The notes below the pieces were generated by a model that searched no databases, had not been told where the DNA came from, and was given only the letters and a program-made list of their open reading frames with translations. Shown here piece by piece: positions 38,895-49,278 of a DNA stretch of 64,000 bases. The translations under genes and the position numbers were made by a program. Source of the stretch: Mucilaginibacter sp. GTDB taxonomy: Bacteria; Bacteroidota; Bacteroidia; Sphingobacteriales; Sphingobacteriaceae. Numbering within the stretch: the stretch's first letter is position 1; each line of letters starts with the position of its first letter. The stretch covers positions 112,434 to 176,433 of the forward strand of contig NZ_JANYGH010000072.1 of assembly GCF_025362475.1 (NCBI RefSeq), given 5' to 3'.

Positions 38895-41519
38895 TTATGT
38901 TTTAAGTGTTCCCAATGCGTTTTGATTCAATAAAAAAAGTGTACGCTCTTCGGTGCTTTTGCAGTCCTCAAGGCGTGCAACAGGGTATACTGTTTTTAGC
39001 GCTGTGTAAATTGCTATGAACCTATTTAATTTAACGTTACCAACATCAACAGATTGCCCCGCCTTTACTCGGAGCCAATCTTTATAAGCATCCTGAAACT
39101 CCACCAACTGTTCGTTGCTAACCCAACATATTTTTACAAAAGCGTGGGCCGGAGCTTCCATCCGGATAGTTTGTTCGCTAAATTGCCTGAAACCAAGATT
39201 AAGAAAACGTGGTGCATAAGCCGGTAAAACAACACCGATGCGGAATGAATATGGATCTTTGTCATCACAGTCTTTACAGTTATCATCAACGCAAATTGGC
39301 AAAAAGCCATTATAAGATGCTGCTGGTGGTGATAATGGCGGACTTGCGGGGGCTTGTACATCCTGATTAGGTAAAAGCAACGTGTTTTCAATTAAAAACA
39401 TACCTTCTTCTGCCCTCGTCTTTGTTACCAACGAAACCAGCTTTATAGTATCAACACTTGCAGCATTCGCAGATGCATATTTTATAACGCTGGTGCCAAT
39501 GATTTTAGCAGCATTTAAAACCTGGTATGAAAAGGTGCCATCGGCATTTGTAATAATTTTTAAAGCCGAAGGAGTATAAAGTAAAGTAAGTGCATCATCA
39601 AGATCAAATGCGGCTTCCTCCTGTCCGGGATATTTTTGAGCCCCCTCCAATAGAATTTTGCCGGTACGGTAATCCATAATCCGAAACCAGTATTCATCTT
39701 TATTAGCAGCATTTAAGCCATGCTGAATAAGCGTAAATAAATTTACAAGGTTGCGCCTGGTAATATTATCAAAACCCAATAAACGTTCTAATCGTTTCTC
39801 CAGGCCGCTTATGTTATCCGTATCCCATATTTTACTACCATCGGTGTAATTGTATCCGCCAAACCGTTTAGAACTGTATTCGGGATAGTTTTTAAGAAAA
39901 TCAATTTTATCCTGAATTATATCATCCGGATTTACAACTGCCGGGCTTATAACATCCTTAGGATTTGAGGTAAAGCCGGAATAAAGCACATTCACATAAT
40001 CAAAAAACGATTCGGCAAATCGCGAAAGCAAATGATCTAAAAATAAATTTCTCCGTTTATAATAAGTAGGCTTGTCCTCGGCAGCCGACTGAATATTTGA
40101 ACTTACCGTGTTTTTGTTTACAAATAATGTATCGGCATCTTTAAAGCTTTTTACTACTTGTGTAAAATAAGTACTTGACTCCTGGTTCACCGAAAACAAG
40201 TTAGGCAAATGTGAAAGCTGCGAAGCATAGTTTGCCAATTGCTGATCAAAAAAGTATAAATACCCCTGCAATTGTTTTGCTTGCACTTTTCGTTCATCCG
40301 TAGCATCGCCGGGCAAGCCCCAATGGCTTATTCCGTAGTTTTTGGGCAGATGATTTTGAAAAGAATAGTAATTGCCTGTATCTATAAAGCTGCCTGTATC
40401 AAATGTAATATCTTCGGTTAATACTTTGTCATTGCCAACTATAAAGTCGCTCATCAACTTATCAAACCTGCTTTTAATGATATTCATATCCGGCCGCAAC
40501 GGGATTCCGTTTTTATAGATCAAAATATTGGAATCAAGAATATTGATTAAAGGTTGTTTTCCGGTAGCTACCGGAATTATCCATTTATTTGGCAATTCGG
40601 TAGCCTGATCCAGGGGGTTAAAAATGATATCAAGAATATTAATTATGCCATCAACATTCAATATTTGCTGCATGATATCAGATAAATGAATTTCTGTTTT
40701 CAGGCCGGCGTTTATTAGTTCATCTTCTTTAATAAAGCCGTGAATAAGCATAGGCCCTTCAAAAATCACATCAGAAGTGTACCCCTGCGCCAACAGATCT
40801 TTAAGCCAGTAAAATTTTATTAGTGGTGTTAAGTATAATTGAATATTAAAAAAAAGTTGAGCAACGGCATCAAAAGGGTCCGCACCGGGCTTTAGTTCCA
40901 ATTCAGTACAGATTCTAAATTCTTGCCGGGCAACTTCGCTTATGGATAAAAAATCTTCGCAAAGGTTGCGGTTTTGCATCAGCACCTTTCTAACGTTATC
41001 TTTAATCCCTTGCTTAAATGTTTCGGCTACGGTAGTGTCAAACTCAATAAGCACATCATAAAAACCCTGCACATTTACCGGTTCCCATTTCAAACTTAAA
41101 GGTTGAGTAAACTGTAGTTTTTTAAGGCTGATATCGGCAAAAATAGGAATGGTTCTTTTTTGCAACCATGCATTTTTTACGCCTACAATATCAATTAGTA
41201 GTTTGCGATAATCATTAATAGTTACCGGTTTGTTAGGGAATATCTGGCCTGCCGAAAAGAAATGTTTCAGGATATTGGCCTTGGTATCGGTAGGTGTGGC
41301 CAATAAATTGGGAATGGTATTATTTGTTCTGTAACTTAAATCGGTAATTACATAGCAAAGCAATTCAAGCGTAGTAATACCCGGATCGTGTACGTTATAA
41401 TCCGTCCAGAGAGCGGATGCAGTTTTTTCAATATGGCCAACTCCAACCTTTCTTAATTCTTCAAAATCAAAAGCGCTGTTTTGAGGTTTTTGCGGTGAAA
41501 TAGTTAGTGCATCACTCAT
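38895..41519 (-). CDS. cis12: eCIS baseplate component (Cis12/Afp12-like)
   Basis: ASALWTDYNVHDPGITTLELLCYVITDLSYRTN, characteristic of Afp12-like/J-like baseplate proteins. Confidence 0.82.
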   Translation of the reverse strand: MSDALTISPQKPQNSAFDFEELRKVGVGHIEKTASALWTDYNVHDPGITTLELLCYVITDLSYRTNNTIPNLLATPTDTKANILKHFFSAGQIFPNKPVTINDYRKLLIDIVGVKNAWLQKRTIPIFADISLKKLQFTQPLSLKWEPVNVQGFYDVLIEFDTTVAETFKQGIKDNVRKVLMQNRNLCEDFLSISEVARQEFRICTELELKPGADPFDAVAQLFFNIQLYLTPLIKFYWLKDLLAQGYTSDVIFEGPMLIHGFIKEDELINAGLKTEIHLSDIMQQILNVDGIINILDIIFNPLDQATELPNKWIIPVATGKQPLINILDSNILIYKNGIPLRPDMNIIKSRFDKLMSDFIVGNDKVLTEDITFDTGSFIDTGNYYSFQNHLPKNYGISHWGLPGDATDERKVQAKQLQGYLYFFDQQLANYASQLSHLPNLFSVNQESSTYFTQVVKSFKDADTLFVNKNTVSSNIQSAAEDKPTYYKRRNLFLDHLLSRFAESFFDYVNVLYSGFTSNPKDVISPAVVNPDDIIQDKIDFLKNYPEYSSKRFGGYNYTDGSKIWDTDNISGLEKRLERLLGFDNITRRNLVNLFTLIQHGLNAANKDEYWFRIMDYRTGKILLEGAQKYPGQEEAAFDLDDALTLLYTPSALKIITNADGTFSYQVLNAAKIIGTSVIKYASANAASVDTIKLVSLVTKTRAEEGMFLIENTLLLPNQDVQAPASPPLSPPAASYNGFLPICVDDNCKDCDDKDPYSFRIGVVLPAYAPRFLNLGFRQFSEQTIRMEAPAHAFVKICWVSNEQLVEFQDAYKDWLRVKAGQSVDVGNVKLNRFIAIYTALKTVYPVARLEDCKSTEERTLFLLNQNALGTLKT

Positions 41520-41596
41520 GGTTATCTTGTTGTTCTGTTTAAAATGAATAAGCTACTGCTCATCTAATAGTTAAAAAACGGGTACCACTTGCAGTA

Positions 41597-44500
41597 TCAA
41601 TCATTGATGATATCATGATGCATAGCCGATACCAGTATAGATGCAGGGCTTGATGCCTCGGCAACTTCAACATTACGGCCAAAAATCTGCCTATTAGGCG
41701 AATACTTATATAACGAAAAATCGGTCAGATAATCTATATATTCCAGGTCTTCTAAAAATTTAATGATCATCGATTTGGTAACCTTACCGCCAAAATGAAG
41801 GTCGTTCCCGCCATCTGATATTATCCACGGCGATAAAAAGCCCTGTAGTTTTTGATCGATTATTTTTTCGTAATAATTAAACTCGTATCCTCGTTTTAAT
41901 TTAACCTTTACCGATACCTTTACGGCTTCATATAAAGGATTCATGACCTGGAATTGTGCCCAGGCTGAAGAATGTTGAGTAAGAAATGTGTTAATCTGAT
42001 CGAGGGTATTTTTATCAACCTTTGGTTTAAAAGGATCAACAGCGTTACGATTTGTTAAATCGGGTACCACAATCATCAGGATATTGCCCGGCGCATAAAA
42101 GGAAGTTGGTGTAGCATGATTAATGCATTTAACTTTATGTACCGTAGGGAAATGGTTTAAGATCATCCGCTCATAATCCCATATAGCAACGCTTCTTTCC
42201 TTGTGCCTTAACCGTTCACTTACCCTGATATAATAAGCTTGGTCGTCCTCTATTAAATGCCCCCCAAATGATGAGTATGGCTGTGTTACTTTTTTAATGT
42301 TGCCGTTATCATTTTTAAGTTTTGTTATGGTATTAGGCGGCATGGCATTTACTAAATGCTGAGGATCATTATCCTGGTTGTTAAAAGATGAAATGGCGGC
42401 ATTTGATTGCACATCAAGCAGATTGCAAACACCATCGCTGTCATTTTTTATAGCCGCTTTAAACCACAATAAGCCATTTGCCAAAATAGTGTTGGATGTT
42501 GTTGCTTCGGGAGGGACAACTATCTTTATTACACCACTGGTTAATAAACCGTTGGTTGTATCAAAAATAAAATCTTCGTTGCTTAAGGTTTTCCAATAAT
42601 TATCACAAAGCACACTCCATGATATATCAATTTTAGGTTTATCCGGGTTGGCGCTACCTTCTGCCGCCTGGAAAAGCATGCATACAGAATCTTCGGCATA
42701 AAGGCCGCTTAAACCTATCTGTAATGATCCCTCATCAATATGCTCCGGCACCAGTTTTACCAGCGTATTGTTCAAAAAATCGTGCTTGCTACGGGTATAA
42801 GCATGTTCGCGCATTTGCCCGAATGCTCCGTATTGAAAAAATTCAATCTCCTCATTTATATAATCATTCAGTGTAGTTCCGCTAAAATTAATTTTAGCCG
42901 TTGTAGCTGTATAATTTAAGGTTATGGATTGAATTTCGGGGGCAAAAGGTTCTGATGGAAGTTTCAATGTTCCGCCATCCCTGCTAAATCTTAAAATTTC
43001 TGCCGTATATTTTTCACGGTAATCTTTAAACAGGAAACTATGATCTAAACGAAGCTGTACCTGCCCTTTCCTGATATCTCTATACACATCAAAAAGCAAC
43101 TGAAGAACTGGTTTATATAACTGCAGTGTTAAAGATGCCTTAGCTTTTACAAAATTGGTTTTAGCCTGCAGGTTTGAAAACCCGGGTAACAGGTATGACA
43201 TTTTGCTTGTTACTGTTTGCAGTATTGAATGACCGGGATTTATATAATATGGCGTAACAAATTGTGGCAGGATATATAGCGGAAATAAAACCGGGAATGC
43301 AGGGTTTGAAAACTTCCAGGTTGTAGCAGCCTGCGCATTGGCAGTGTTGAAAAGCTGGACAGATTTATGTTGCTCCTGCCAGGTAAAACCATCTTTAAAA
43401 GCTGCTACTGCATTAAAATCGCCGTTGCCGTTATTTGACTGGTTATAATTAATATAATATGATGCCAGGTCTGAATCCGGGATATTTTTCCAATCCACAT
43501 CAAGCGAAAATTCTTTTAATCGTTTTGAAAACGTTTCCTGGTGGCCGATATAAAAGTTTGAGTTTTTATCAGATAACGGCCCAAATGGAGTAAACGGCTT
43601 CTTGGCATTCAACGTTCCGAAATCATTTTCCAGGCTGAGCGAAGAAATACCGGTTACATTAACTTCAATTGTTGAATCAATGAGTTCGGCATTAACCAAA
43701 TTCCGATATCCGAAATCATATTTATCTGTATTAACAAGTACCTGTAGTATAGGATGAGTGGTATCAAAGTCGCTGCCGTGGCTTGCTTTATTATAGGCAA
43801 TTACCGCGGGTTCATCTTTAGTTATATTAAAGGTGAATTGAACATTGAACACTTGATTATCTGCCGAAGTGATGGTAGCTGATGAAAGCTTAGGACCAAT
43901 CCACCCTTTTTCGCCCGTGATACTTATTTTAAAAAGATTAGCTGTTAACACCGCATTTTTGGCGGCAACATCCAGGTTTCTTACCGTTAAGTTAACAGTT
44001 ACATTACGATTACCCTCTTTCATCATTAAAATATCGCTGGCCAGGCAAAAACCAACCTGAGCCAGGGGAAGACTGGAATTTCCAAATCCATTCCATTTAG
44101 GGTTTGTGGGATCTAAAACCGCGCCCAGGCCATCTTTTGAATTGGCTATTGGTGCATAATGCAAATAGTTTTTATTAACCGGGTTTACATATAGCGACTT
44201 TAACTGAGCAACTTTTGATTGATTAACTACAATATCATGTGTAAGTACGTAGTTAAGATCTTTCTTAGTAGCATCCTTGCCTGCAAGTAAGGCTGTACCG
44301 GCTGTAAGCAAAGTATCTTCTGTGTTTTTCTTAAGCTCAAAAATAACATGCGCGTTATCCGGCACGGGCGCCTTTTTACCCAGCATTAAAACTTGCTGGT
44401 AATAAAAATCAAGATGACGCTTGGTAAGCGTATTCATCAGCGCCTTGGGTTGATCCATCAGTTCAAAAAAGCAATCCAGCAAAGCAATATGAGGTGGCAG

Positions 44501-44770
44501 GGAAGCGTTTGCCGCAAGGGCATTCAATTCTTCAATACTTTTATCAAAAAAGTTATTCCAGGCGCCATTTTCAATCAACTTTTGGGTAGCAGGATTCAGA
44601 TCGTAAAACTTGATCAGTGATGCTATTTTTTGAACGTATTTATACAAATCTTCCTTACTACGCTGATCAACCGGAACCAGGGCCGGATCAAGCAACTGCG
44701 GCATTCGCTGTTGCTGAGTTTGCCCATCGCGTTTAAGAATTATTTTGTAGTCAATAGCTTTAGTGCTCAT
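41597..44770 (-). CDS. cis11: eCIS baseplate J-like protein (Cis11/Afp11-like)
   Basis: 1057 aa between gp25 and Cis12; C-terminal NPLYEAVKVSVKVKLKRGYEFNYYEKIIDQKLQGFLSPW resembles baseplate J C-terminus. Confidence 0.82.
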   Translation of the reverse strand: MSTKAIDYKIILKRDGQTQQQRMPQLLDPALVPVDQRSKEDLYKYVQKIASLIKFYDLNPATQKLIENGAWNNFFDKSIEELNALAANASLPPHIALLDCFFELMDQPKALMNTLTKRHLDFYYQQVLMLGKKAPVPDNAHVIFELKKNTEDTLLTAGTALLAGKDATKKDLNYVLTHDIVVNQSKVAQLKSLYVNPVNKNYLHYAPIANSKDGLGAVLDPTNPKWNGFGNSSLPLAQVGFCLASDILMMKEGNRNVTVNLTVRNLDVAAKNAVLTANLFKISITGEKGWIGPKLSSATITSADNQVFNVQFTFNITKDEPAVIAYNKASHGSDFDTTHPILQVLVNTDKYDFGYRNLVNAELIDSTIEVNVTGISSLSLENDFGTLNAKKPFTPFGPLSDKNSNFYIGHQETFSKRLKEFSLDVDWKNIPDSDLASYYINYNQSNNGNGDFNAVAAFKDGFTWQEQHKSVQLFNTANAQAATTWKFSNPAFPVLFPLYILPQFVTPYYINPGHSILQTVTSKMSYLLPGFSNLQAKTNFVKAKASLTLQLYKPVLQLLFDVYRDIRKGQVQLRLDHSFLFKDYREKYTAEILRFSRDGGTLKLPSEPFAPEIQSITLNYTATTAKINFSGTTLNDYINEEIEFFQYGAFGQMREHAYTRSKHDFLNNTLVKLVPEHIDEGSLQIGLSGLYAEDSVCMLFQAAEGSANPDKPKIDISWSVLCDNYWKTLSNEDFIFDTTNGLLTSGVIKIVVPPEATTSNTILANGLLWFKAAIKNDSDGVCNLLDVQSNAAISSFNNQDNDPQHLVNAMPPNTITKLKNDNGNIKKVTQPYSSFGGHLIEDDQAYYIRVSERLRHKERSVAIWDYERMILNHFPTVHKVKCINHATPTSFYAPGNILMIVVPDLTNRNAVDPFKPKVDKNTLDQINTFLTQHSSAWAQFQVMNPLYEAVKVSVKVKLKRGYEFNYYEKIIDQKLQGFLSPWIISDGGNDLHFGGKVTKSMIIKFLEDLEYIDYLTDFSLYKYSPNRQIFGRNVEVAEASSPASILVSAMHHDIIND

Positions 44771-45198
44771 GCCGATTTGTTATTAGCCTCGTTTAAATAA
44801 AACGGATATACCAGGTTGAACCGGGTGTTTGTACTGATCACTTCATAGTCAACCAGTATATCAATTCTTCCTTCTGTTAAAAAATCATCCAGCAGCTCAA
44901 TAGTTAATAATTTTATTCTGGGTTCATAAATCAACACCGCGTTTTTTACGGTTACTTTAATAGCGGTTTCTGTTGTAGCATTCATTGCTTCAAATACATA
45001 ATCTTCCAGGTTGCAGCCATATAAAGGTTGGAGAAAACGTTCGCCAATAGTGGTTGAAAGCAGTATTTCCAGGCTTTTGTTAATATCCTCCTCATCGGCG
45101 GTCATTAAAACCTGGCTCGCTATTTTTGAAAAAGTTGGCGGAAAACTCCATCCCCTACCCAAAAAAGACTTTTCAGAAACATTGGTAAGCTTGTCCAT
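44767..45198 (-). CDS. cis9: gp25/GPW-like baseplate protein (Cis9)
   Basis: GRGWSFPPTF...ADEEDINKSLEILLSTTIGERFLQPLYGCNLEDYVFE; overlaps the next gene by 4 nt. Confidence 0.93.
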   Translation of the reverse strand: MDKLTNVSEKSFLGRGWSFPPTFSKIASQVLMTADEEDINKSLEILLSTTIGERFLQPLYGCNLEDYVFEAMNATTETAIKVTVKNAVLIYEPRIKLLTIELLDDFLTEGRIDILVDYEVISTNTRFNLVYPFYLNEANNKSA

Positions 45199-45220
45199 TT
45201 ATAAGAGATTTTATTGCGGA

Positions 45221-45472
45221 TCAGGAAATTTCAACTACACCATCGTAAGGCGTTCCATCGTTGAAAGTTGTTTTAACTTTAAAAGCTTCGGGATGTGCTT
45301 TAAGGTGATTGATCACCCCTTCGGCCACAGCTACAAATAAGAGTTGCATCTGTTTACTTGGCGGCGGGGCCGCACTTCCCATTACTTCCTGGTAGTGGTT
45401 GGTAAACGCGGTTTGTATAGCCTCGGCCATACTGCCCGAAAAATCTGATGGTGTGCCTGCTTTGAGCGCCAT
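45221..45472 (-). CDS. Small eCIS-associated protein of unknown function
   Basis: 83 aa ORF between VgrG and gp25 genes, short spacing, same strand. Confidence 0.72.
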   Translation of the reverse strand: MALKAGTPSDFSGSMAEAIQTAFTNHYQEVMGSAAPPPSKQMQLLFVAVAEGVINHLKAHPEAFKVKTTFNDGTPYDGVVEIS

Positions 45473-45475
45473 ATT

Positions 45476-47389
45476 TTAACCTGTTTTTACTTTAACCGAT
45501 AATAAGGATGGAGTTGGTGGAGGCATAGGCGGAACAGGAGGAGCTGGAGTTACCGGTAATGCCCCTAAAGCAAGCTCGCCGGGGTGCATGTGTGTTTGAT
45601 ATATATTAACTATCTGGTTAAGATAACTGAGCAATTCATCTCCAAAAACCAGGGGATGCGATGCCCCGTCAACTAATTCTATTTGTGGCGCGTCAACTAT
45701 CACTTTGGTATTCCCCTTTACCGTAATAATTCCGCCGTTTACATCAATAATTATTTGATTACTGTTTGAGTCTTTAATGGTTATGGTGGATGGCTCGGTT
45801 GTTATGACATGACCATTCTGGTCTTCCAGTCGTATCCCCTGTTTGTCATCGCTGATGAGTACCTTGTTTACTCCCGGGGTTTCAATAACAACTTCTTTTA
45901 TTTCATCATCAAAAGTAAGTTTCAACTTTTCCCTGGAAGTATATCCTTTTTTAAAATTATCATTGGTAGGACTTATCGGCGGCACCTTATTGGAGCTGTG
46001 CAACATGCCTAAAATTACCGGTTGGCGTGGGTCATCATATAAAAAGCCTAAAAGCACTTCATCACCAACCTCCGGCCTAAAAAACATCCCGCGTTCGTTA
46101 CCGGCATCTGTAAGCGCTATTCTTGCCCATACACCGTCGTCATCAGCATTTACGTATGGCATTTTTACCCTTACCCTTTGCTCTCCGTCAGGATCTTCAT
46201 TGTCTGTTACAATGCCGGTATGTAAACCAATAACACCCGGCAATAAACCACCGGCCTTGGGTGCTGTTACACTATTTTCATCAATAAACCAATCAGGCGT
46301 ATGGCCAAACTGGGCATTAGTTTTCCACCCGGAAACAGCGGAGAAATCCTGCCGCACGCCACTGACAAAAGCTTTTCCATTAAATGTATCACCAAGGCCG
46401 TTCAGTTCAATAACATCGCCCGGGTTTATAGTAGCGATACCATCAAATTTAACCCGGCCGCGTATTTTAGACAGGCGCGATTTTAATAATTGCGCATCGG
46501 CCCAGGCCTGGCGCTCTTCTGAGGTGATTGAACCAGAATGATTTAAAACAAAATCTTCCGGACTAGCAACTCCCGCCAGGTCATTAACCGAAAGGGTTCC
46601 TTCTTCTTCCAGATCAGCAGGGTCATTAGCTGTCGATTCGGCATTTGCCTGGTTAGCCATATCCCATGAAACACTTTTTACCGCAGTAAATTGATTTCTG
46701 CTATCCATTTCAGCATCAAGCTCCATAACGGTTGCTCCATGCAGTAATGACAGGGTGGCATCCCCAGAAACAGTAGGCTTTTTAGTAACTATTTTATCGT
46801 CGTTTGTGAGTATAACATTCCCGGTAGCTTCTGCCCTGCTCAATATAAAATCCCAATCGGTGCTGTTGTACTGAACCATTTCTTTATAAGTAACATCTGT
46901 TGATCCAATGTCCAGATCTGAAGATGCAAAGCCATCGCTTTCTAAAATCTGGCTAATAATATCGGCATCGGTGAGGTCATGGAAATAAGCATTTTTACGA
47001 CCGATGGTGGTTTTTACCGCTTTGTGTTTACATTCAATTACCAGATTTGGCGATACCGACTCTCTTATCTTGATGGATTGCTTAATGATAATACCCTTAA
47101 ATATGCTAACGCTATTATCAGGATCACCGGCTGTTATTTCCACCTCGTTGCCCGGAGTAAACAGATCCCCATCGGTTAATGGAAATTCACCACTTGAAGC
47201 CTCACCGTCCTGGATCACGATTGTTGCTGATGAAACTTTATTTACCATCTTCATAACGTTAACCGAAAGCTTCGCCACTTCCCTGGGAATTTCAGTACCG
47301 TTAATTAATATTTTAAATTCGGCTACCGTATTAATCGCAGGAATAACTCTTTCTTCAGACATTATCAGTTGGCTTTGTATTTTTATCAA
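45476..47389 (-). CDS. cis8: VgrG-like spike protein (Cis8; gpD + gp5/OB-fold)
   Basis: PGVIGLHTGIVTDNEDPDGEQRVRVKMPYVNADDDGVWARIALTDAGNERGMFFRPEVGDEVLLGFLYDDPRQPVILGMLHSS; Pro-rich C-terminus. Confidence 0.94.
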   Translation of the reverse strand: MIKIQSQLIMSEERVIPAINTVAEFKILINGTEIPREVAKLSVNVMKMVNKVSSATIVIQDGEASSGEFPLTDGDLFTPGNEVEITAGDPDNSVSIFKGIIIKQSIKIRESVSPNLVIECKHKAVKTTIGRKNAYFHDLTDADIISQILESDGFASSDLDIGSTDVTYKEMVQYNSTDWDFILSRAEATGNVILTNDDKIVTKKPTVSGDATLSLLHGATVMELDAEMDSRNQFTAVKSVSWDMANQANAESTANDPADLEEEGTLSVNDLAGVASPEDFVLNHSGSITSEERQAWADAQLLKSRLSKIRGRVKFDGIATINPGDVIELNGLGDTFNGKAFVSGVRQDFSAVSGWKTNAQFGHTPDWFIDENSVTAPKAGGLLPGVIGLHTGIVTDNEDPDGEQRVRVKMPYVNADDDGVWARIALTDAGNERGMFFRPEVGDEVLLGFLYDDPRQPVILGMLHSSNKVPPISPTNDNFKKGYTSREKLKLTFDDEIKEVVIETPGVNKVLISDDKQGIRLEDQNGHVITTEPSTITIKDSNSNQIIIDVNGGIITVKGNTKVIVDAPQIELVDGASHPLVFGDELLSYLNQIVNIYQTHMHPGELALGALPVTPAPPVPPMPPPTPSLLSVKVKTG

Positions 47390-48089
47390 AAGGCGGAAAA
47401 ACTAATTTTTGTCCGGGTTGCAGATCCCTGAAGTTTTTAAGATTATTTATCCTGGCAACCTCAAGATAATATTTAAAATCGCCATAAATTTTATTTACCA
47501 TAGCTGGTAATGTATCACCTTCTTTAACTATACGAACGTGTGTTAGGTCTGGCGAGGAGTTTCTTTCTTCAGCCTGTCTTACTGCAGCCTGAAGCTTTTC
47601 TGCAAATGTTGCATTAATGATAGCACGAAGTGGCGTGCCATCGTTTTTAAACATTTTATATTGAATGGAGGTGGTTTTAAGCTCGCAATCAAATTCATAT
47701 TGATTGGTTCGCAACCATGTAAGATGTCCCCACGTTATTCTGAGGAAACAGGTACGGTGTTTTTTACCATCATAGCCAACTGCCTCATAAAACTCCTTAA
47801 TTTTTGATGGAACATCTAATTTAACGCCATTGGCATTTGTGCCATCGAGAAAAAACTTTAATGCTACTTCTAAGGGCCTGGTACCAAGAAACCCACCAGC
47901 ACTTCCGTTGGCACCAGCTGCATTGTTGCTCTCGGTTATAACCGTATAATTAAGTGTAAACTCATCCGGATTAATAAAAGAAGTAAATGTTTTTTCGGCA
48001 GGGCCATTTCTTTTAATATCGGTCCACGATTCAATTTTAAGCTTTTGAGCTTCTTTACCGGGCAATAAACTACTAAGTATGTTCACCAT
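47355..48089 (-). CDS. cis7: LysM-domain eCIS protein (Cis7)
   Basis: C-terminal LysM: HVRIVKEGDTLPAMVNKIYGDFKYYLEVARINNLKNFRDLQPGQKLVFPP. Confidence 0.9.
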   Translation of the reverse strand: MVNILSSLLPGKEAQKLKIESWTDIKRNGPAEKTFTSFINPDEFTLNYTVITESNNAAGANGSAGGFLGTRPLEVALKFFLDGTNANGVKLDVPSKIKEFYEAVGYDGKKHRTCFLRITWGHLTWLRTNQYEFDCELKTTSIQYKMFKNDGTPLRAIINATFAEKLQAAVRQAEERNSSPDLTHVRIVKEGDTLPAMVNKIYGDFKYYLEVARINNLKNFRDLQPGQKLVFPPFDKNTKPTDNV

Positions 48090-48247
48090 CAGCGTTCATT
48101 TTTTTTGTCAAGAATTTCCATAATCTGCTCAATACATTCTTTAATGATCTCCTGCTTTAAAGAGCCATCAGCAGAGCCGGCACCGTTTGTTGAATTGCTA
48201 TCAACAACAGCTACAGATATTTCTATCTCCGTAATTATAACTGACAT
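48089..48247 (-). CDS. cis6: DUF5908-family small eCIS protein (Cis6-like), not in supplied ORF track
   Basis: Manual translation: MSVIITEIEISVAVVDSNSTNGAGSADGSLKQEIIKECIEQIMEILDKKNER*; stop overlaps the cis7 start codon. Confidence 0.8.
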   Translation of the reverse strand: MSVIITEIEISVAVVDSNSTNGAGSADGSLKQEIIKECIEQIMEILDKKNER

Positions 48248-48250
48248 AAT

Positions 48251-48784
48251 TTAAAAGCTTACAGAACCTGACACTGCGCCCGCAACTGCCCCTACAGCAC
48301 CAGCAACAAGATCATCGAGGCCCATTGGTTTAAAATATTGATAAGTAAGTTCAAGCGTTTCAACTACCAGGGTATTCTGCTCGGCATTAAATTCAGAGAT
48401 ATCAATCTTTGTTGGATAAGCATTAAAAACATGCCATACATTGAGTGGGATATGGCTGTCATTTAACAAACTTATCAGCACATTTTTTGGATCGAATTCA
48501 AAGTTTTCGATACTGTTGCGAGCCCAATGACTAACAAACGACCCCAGGAACAACCCTCTTTTTAAAACCAGTTTATTGAATTGAGGTACGCCCGGAAACT
48601 GGTGTTTAAATCGGTTTTCGCCACCTTCGGCAACAGTTTCTGTTGGTATATTGACGCTTAACCCGCTTACACTCTGAAACCGGATATCCTGCGGAGTTTG
48701 CGGAAACATTTCAATAACCACCAGGAAATGAAATCCCGGAGGTGGATAGATCAGACCATCTACAATACCGCTAATCAGGCTCAT
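48251..48784 (-). CDS. cis5: Phage-like tail tube protein (Cis5-like)
   Basis: PPPGFHFLVVIEMFPQTPQDIRFQSVSGLSVNIPTETVAEGGENRFKHQFPG; ISEFNAEQNTLVVETLELTYQYF. Confidence 0.92.
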   Translation of the reverse strand: MSLISGIVDGLIYPPPGFHFLVVIEMFPQTPQDIRFQSVSGLSVNIPTETVAEGGENRFKHQFPGVPQFNKLVLKRGLFLGSFVSHWARNSIENFEFDPKNVLISLLNDSHIPLNVWHVFNAYPTKIDISEFNAEQNTLVVETLELTYQYFKPMGLDDLVAGAVGAVAGAVSGSVSF

Positions 48785-48799
48785 GATTACAGAATTAGT

Positions 48800-49231
48800 T
48801 TAATCGTTTTGTATAACCAAACCCTCATGTGCAACGTCAAGCTGTTCAATAGCTACTTCGCTTCCGTCTGCCTTTAAATCGGTACTCTGAATTTTTACCG
48901 GGAATGCATTTTTAATTTTCCAAACAACAACCGGGTCATGCGTTTCATTTAACAGAGTCAAAGTAATATCCCGCCTTTCAACGGTATTTAATGAAATGGT
49001 ATTTAACCACTTGAAAAAATCATTATCGTGTGCAAATACCCCTCTTTTAAAAGTAATATTGCTAAACTCACGCATACCCGGCATTTTAATTTTGCTATAC
49101 TCCGGCGAGGCTCCGTCGCGGTATTCAATCAATTTATTTTCGATATTCAACCCGCTTACTTCAGAGAAGCCTATGTTTGACCCGCCCCACTCTACTCTGA
49201 AGTGAAACTTTGGTAATGGATAATTTGCCAT
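48800..49231 (-). CDS. cis1: Phage-like tail tube protein (Cis1-like)
   Basis: YPLPKFHFRVEWGGSNIGFSEVSGLNIENKLIEYRDGASPEYSKIKMPGMREFSNITFKRG. Confidence 0.95.
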   Translation of the reverse strand: MANYPLPKFHFRVEWGGSNIGFSEVSGLNIENKLIEYRDGASPEYSKIKMPGMREFSNITFKRGVFAHDNDFFKWLNTISLNTVERRDITLTLLNETHDPVVVWKIKNAFPVKIQSTDLKADGSEVAIEQLDVAHEGLVIQND

Positions 49232-49278
49232 GTTTTTTGTTTTTATATATTATTTAGGTTTTGATAGCCTTTGGTTAA

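Noticed and set aside
45843-46541. 232-aa plus-strand ORF
   Set aside because: Fully antisense to the VgrG-like gene, which has clear conserved motifs
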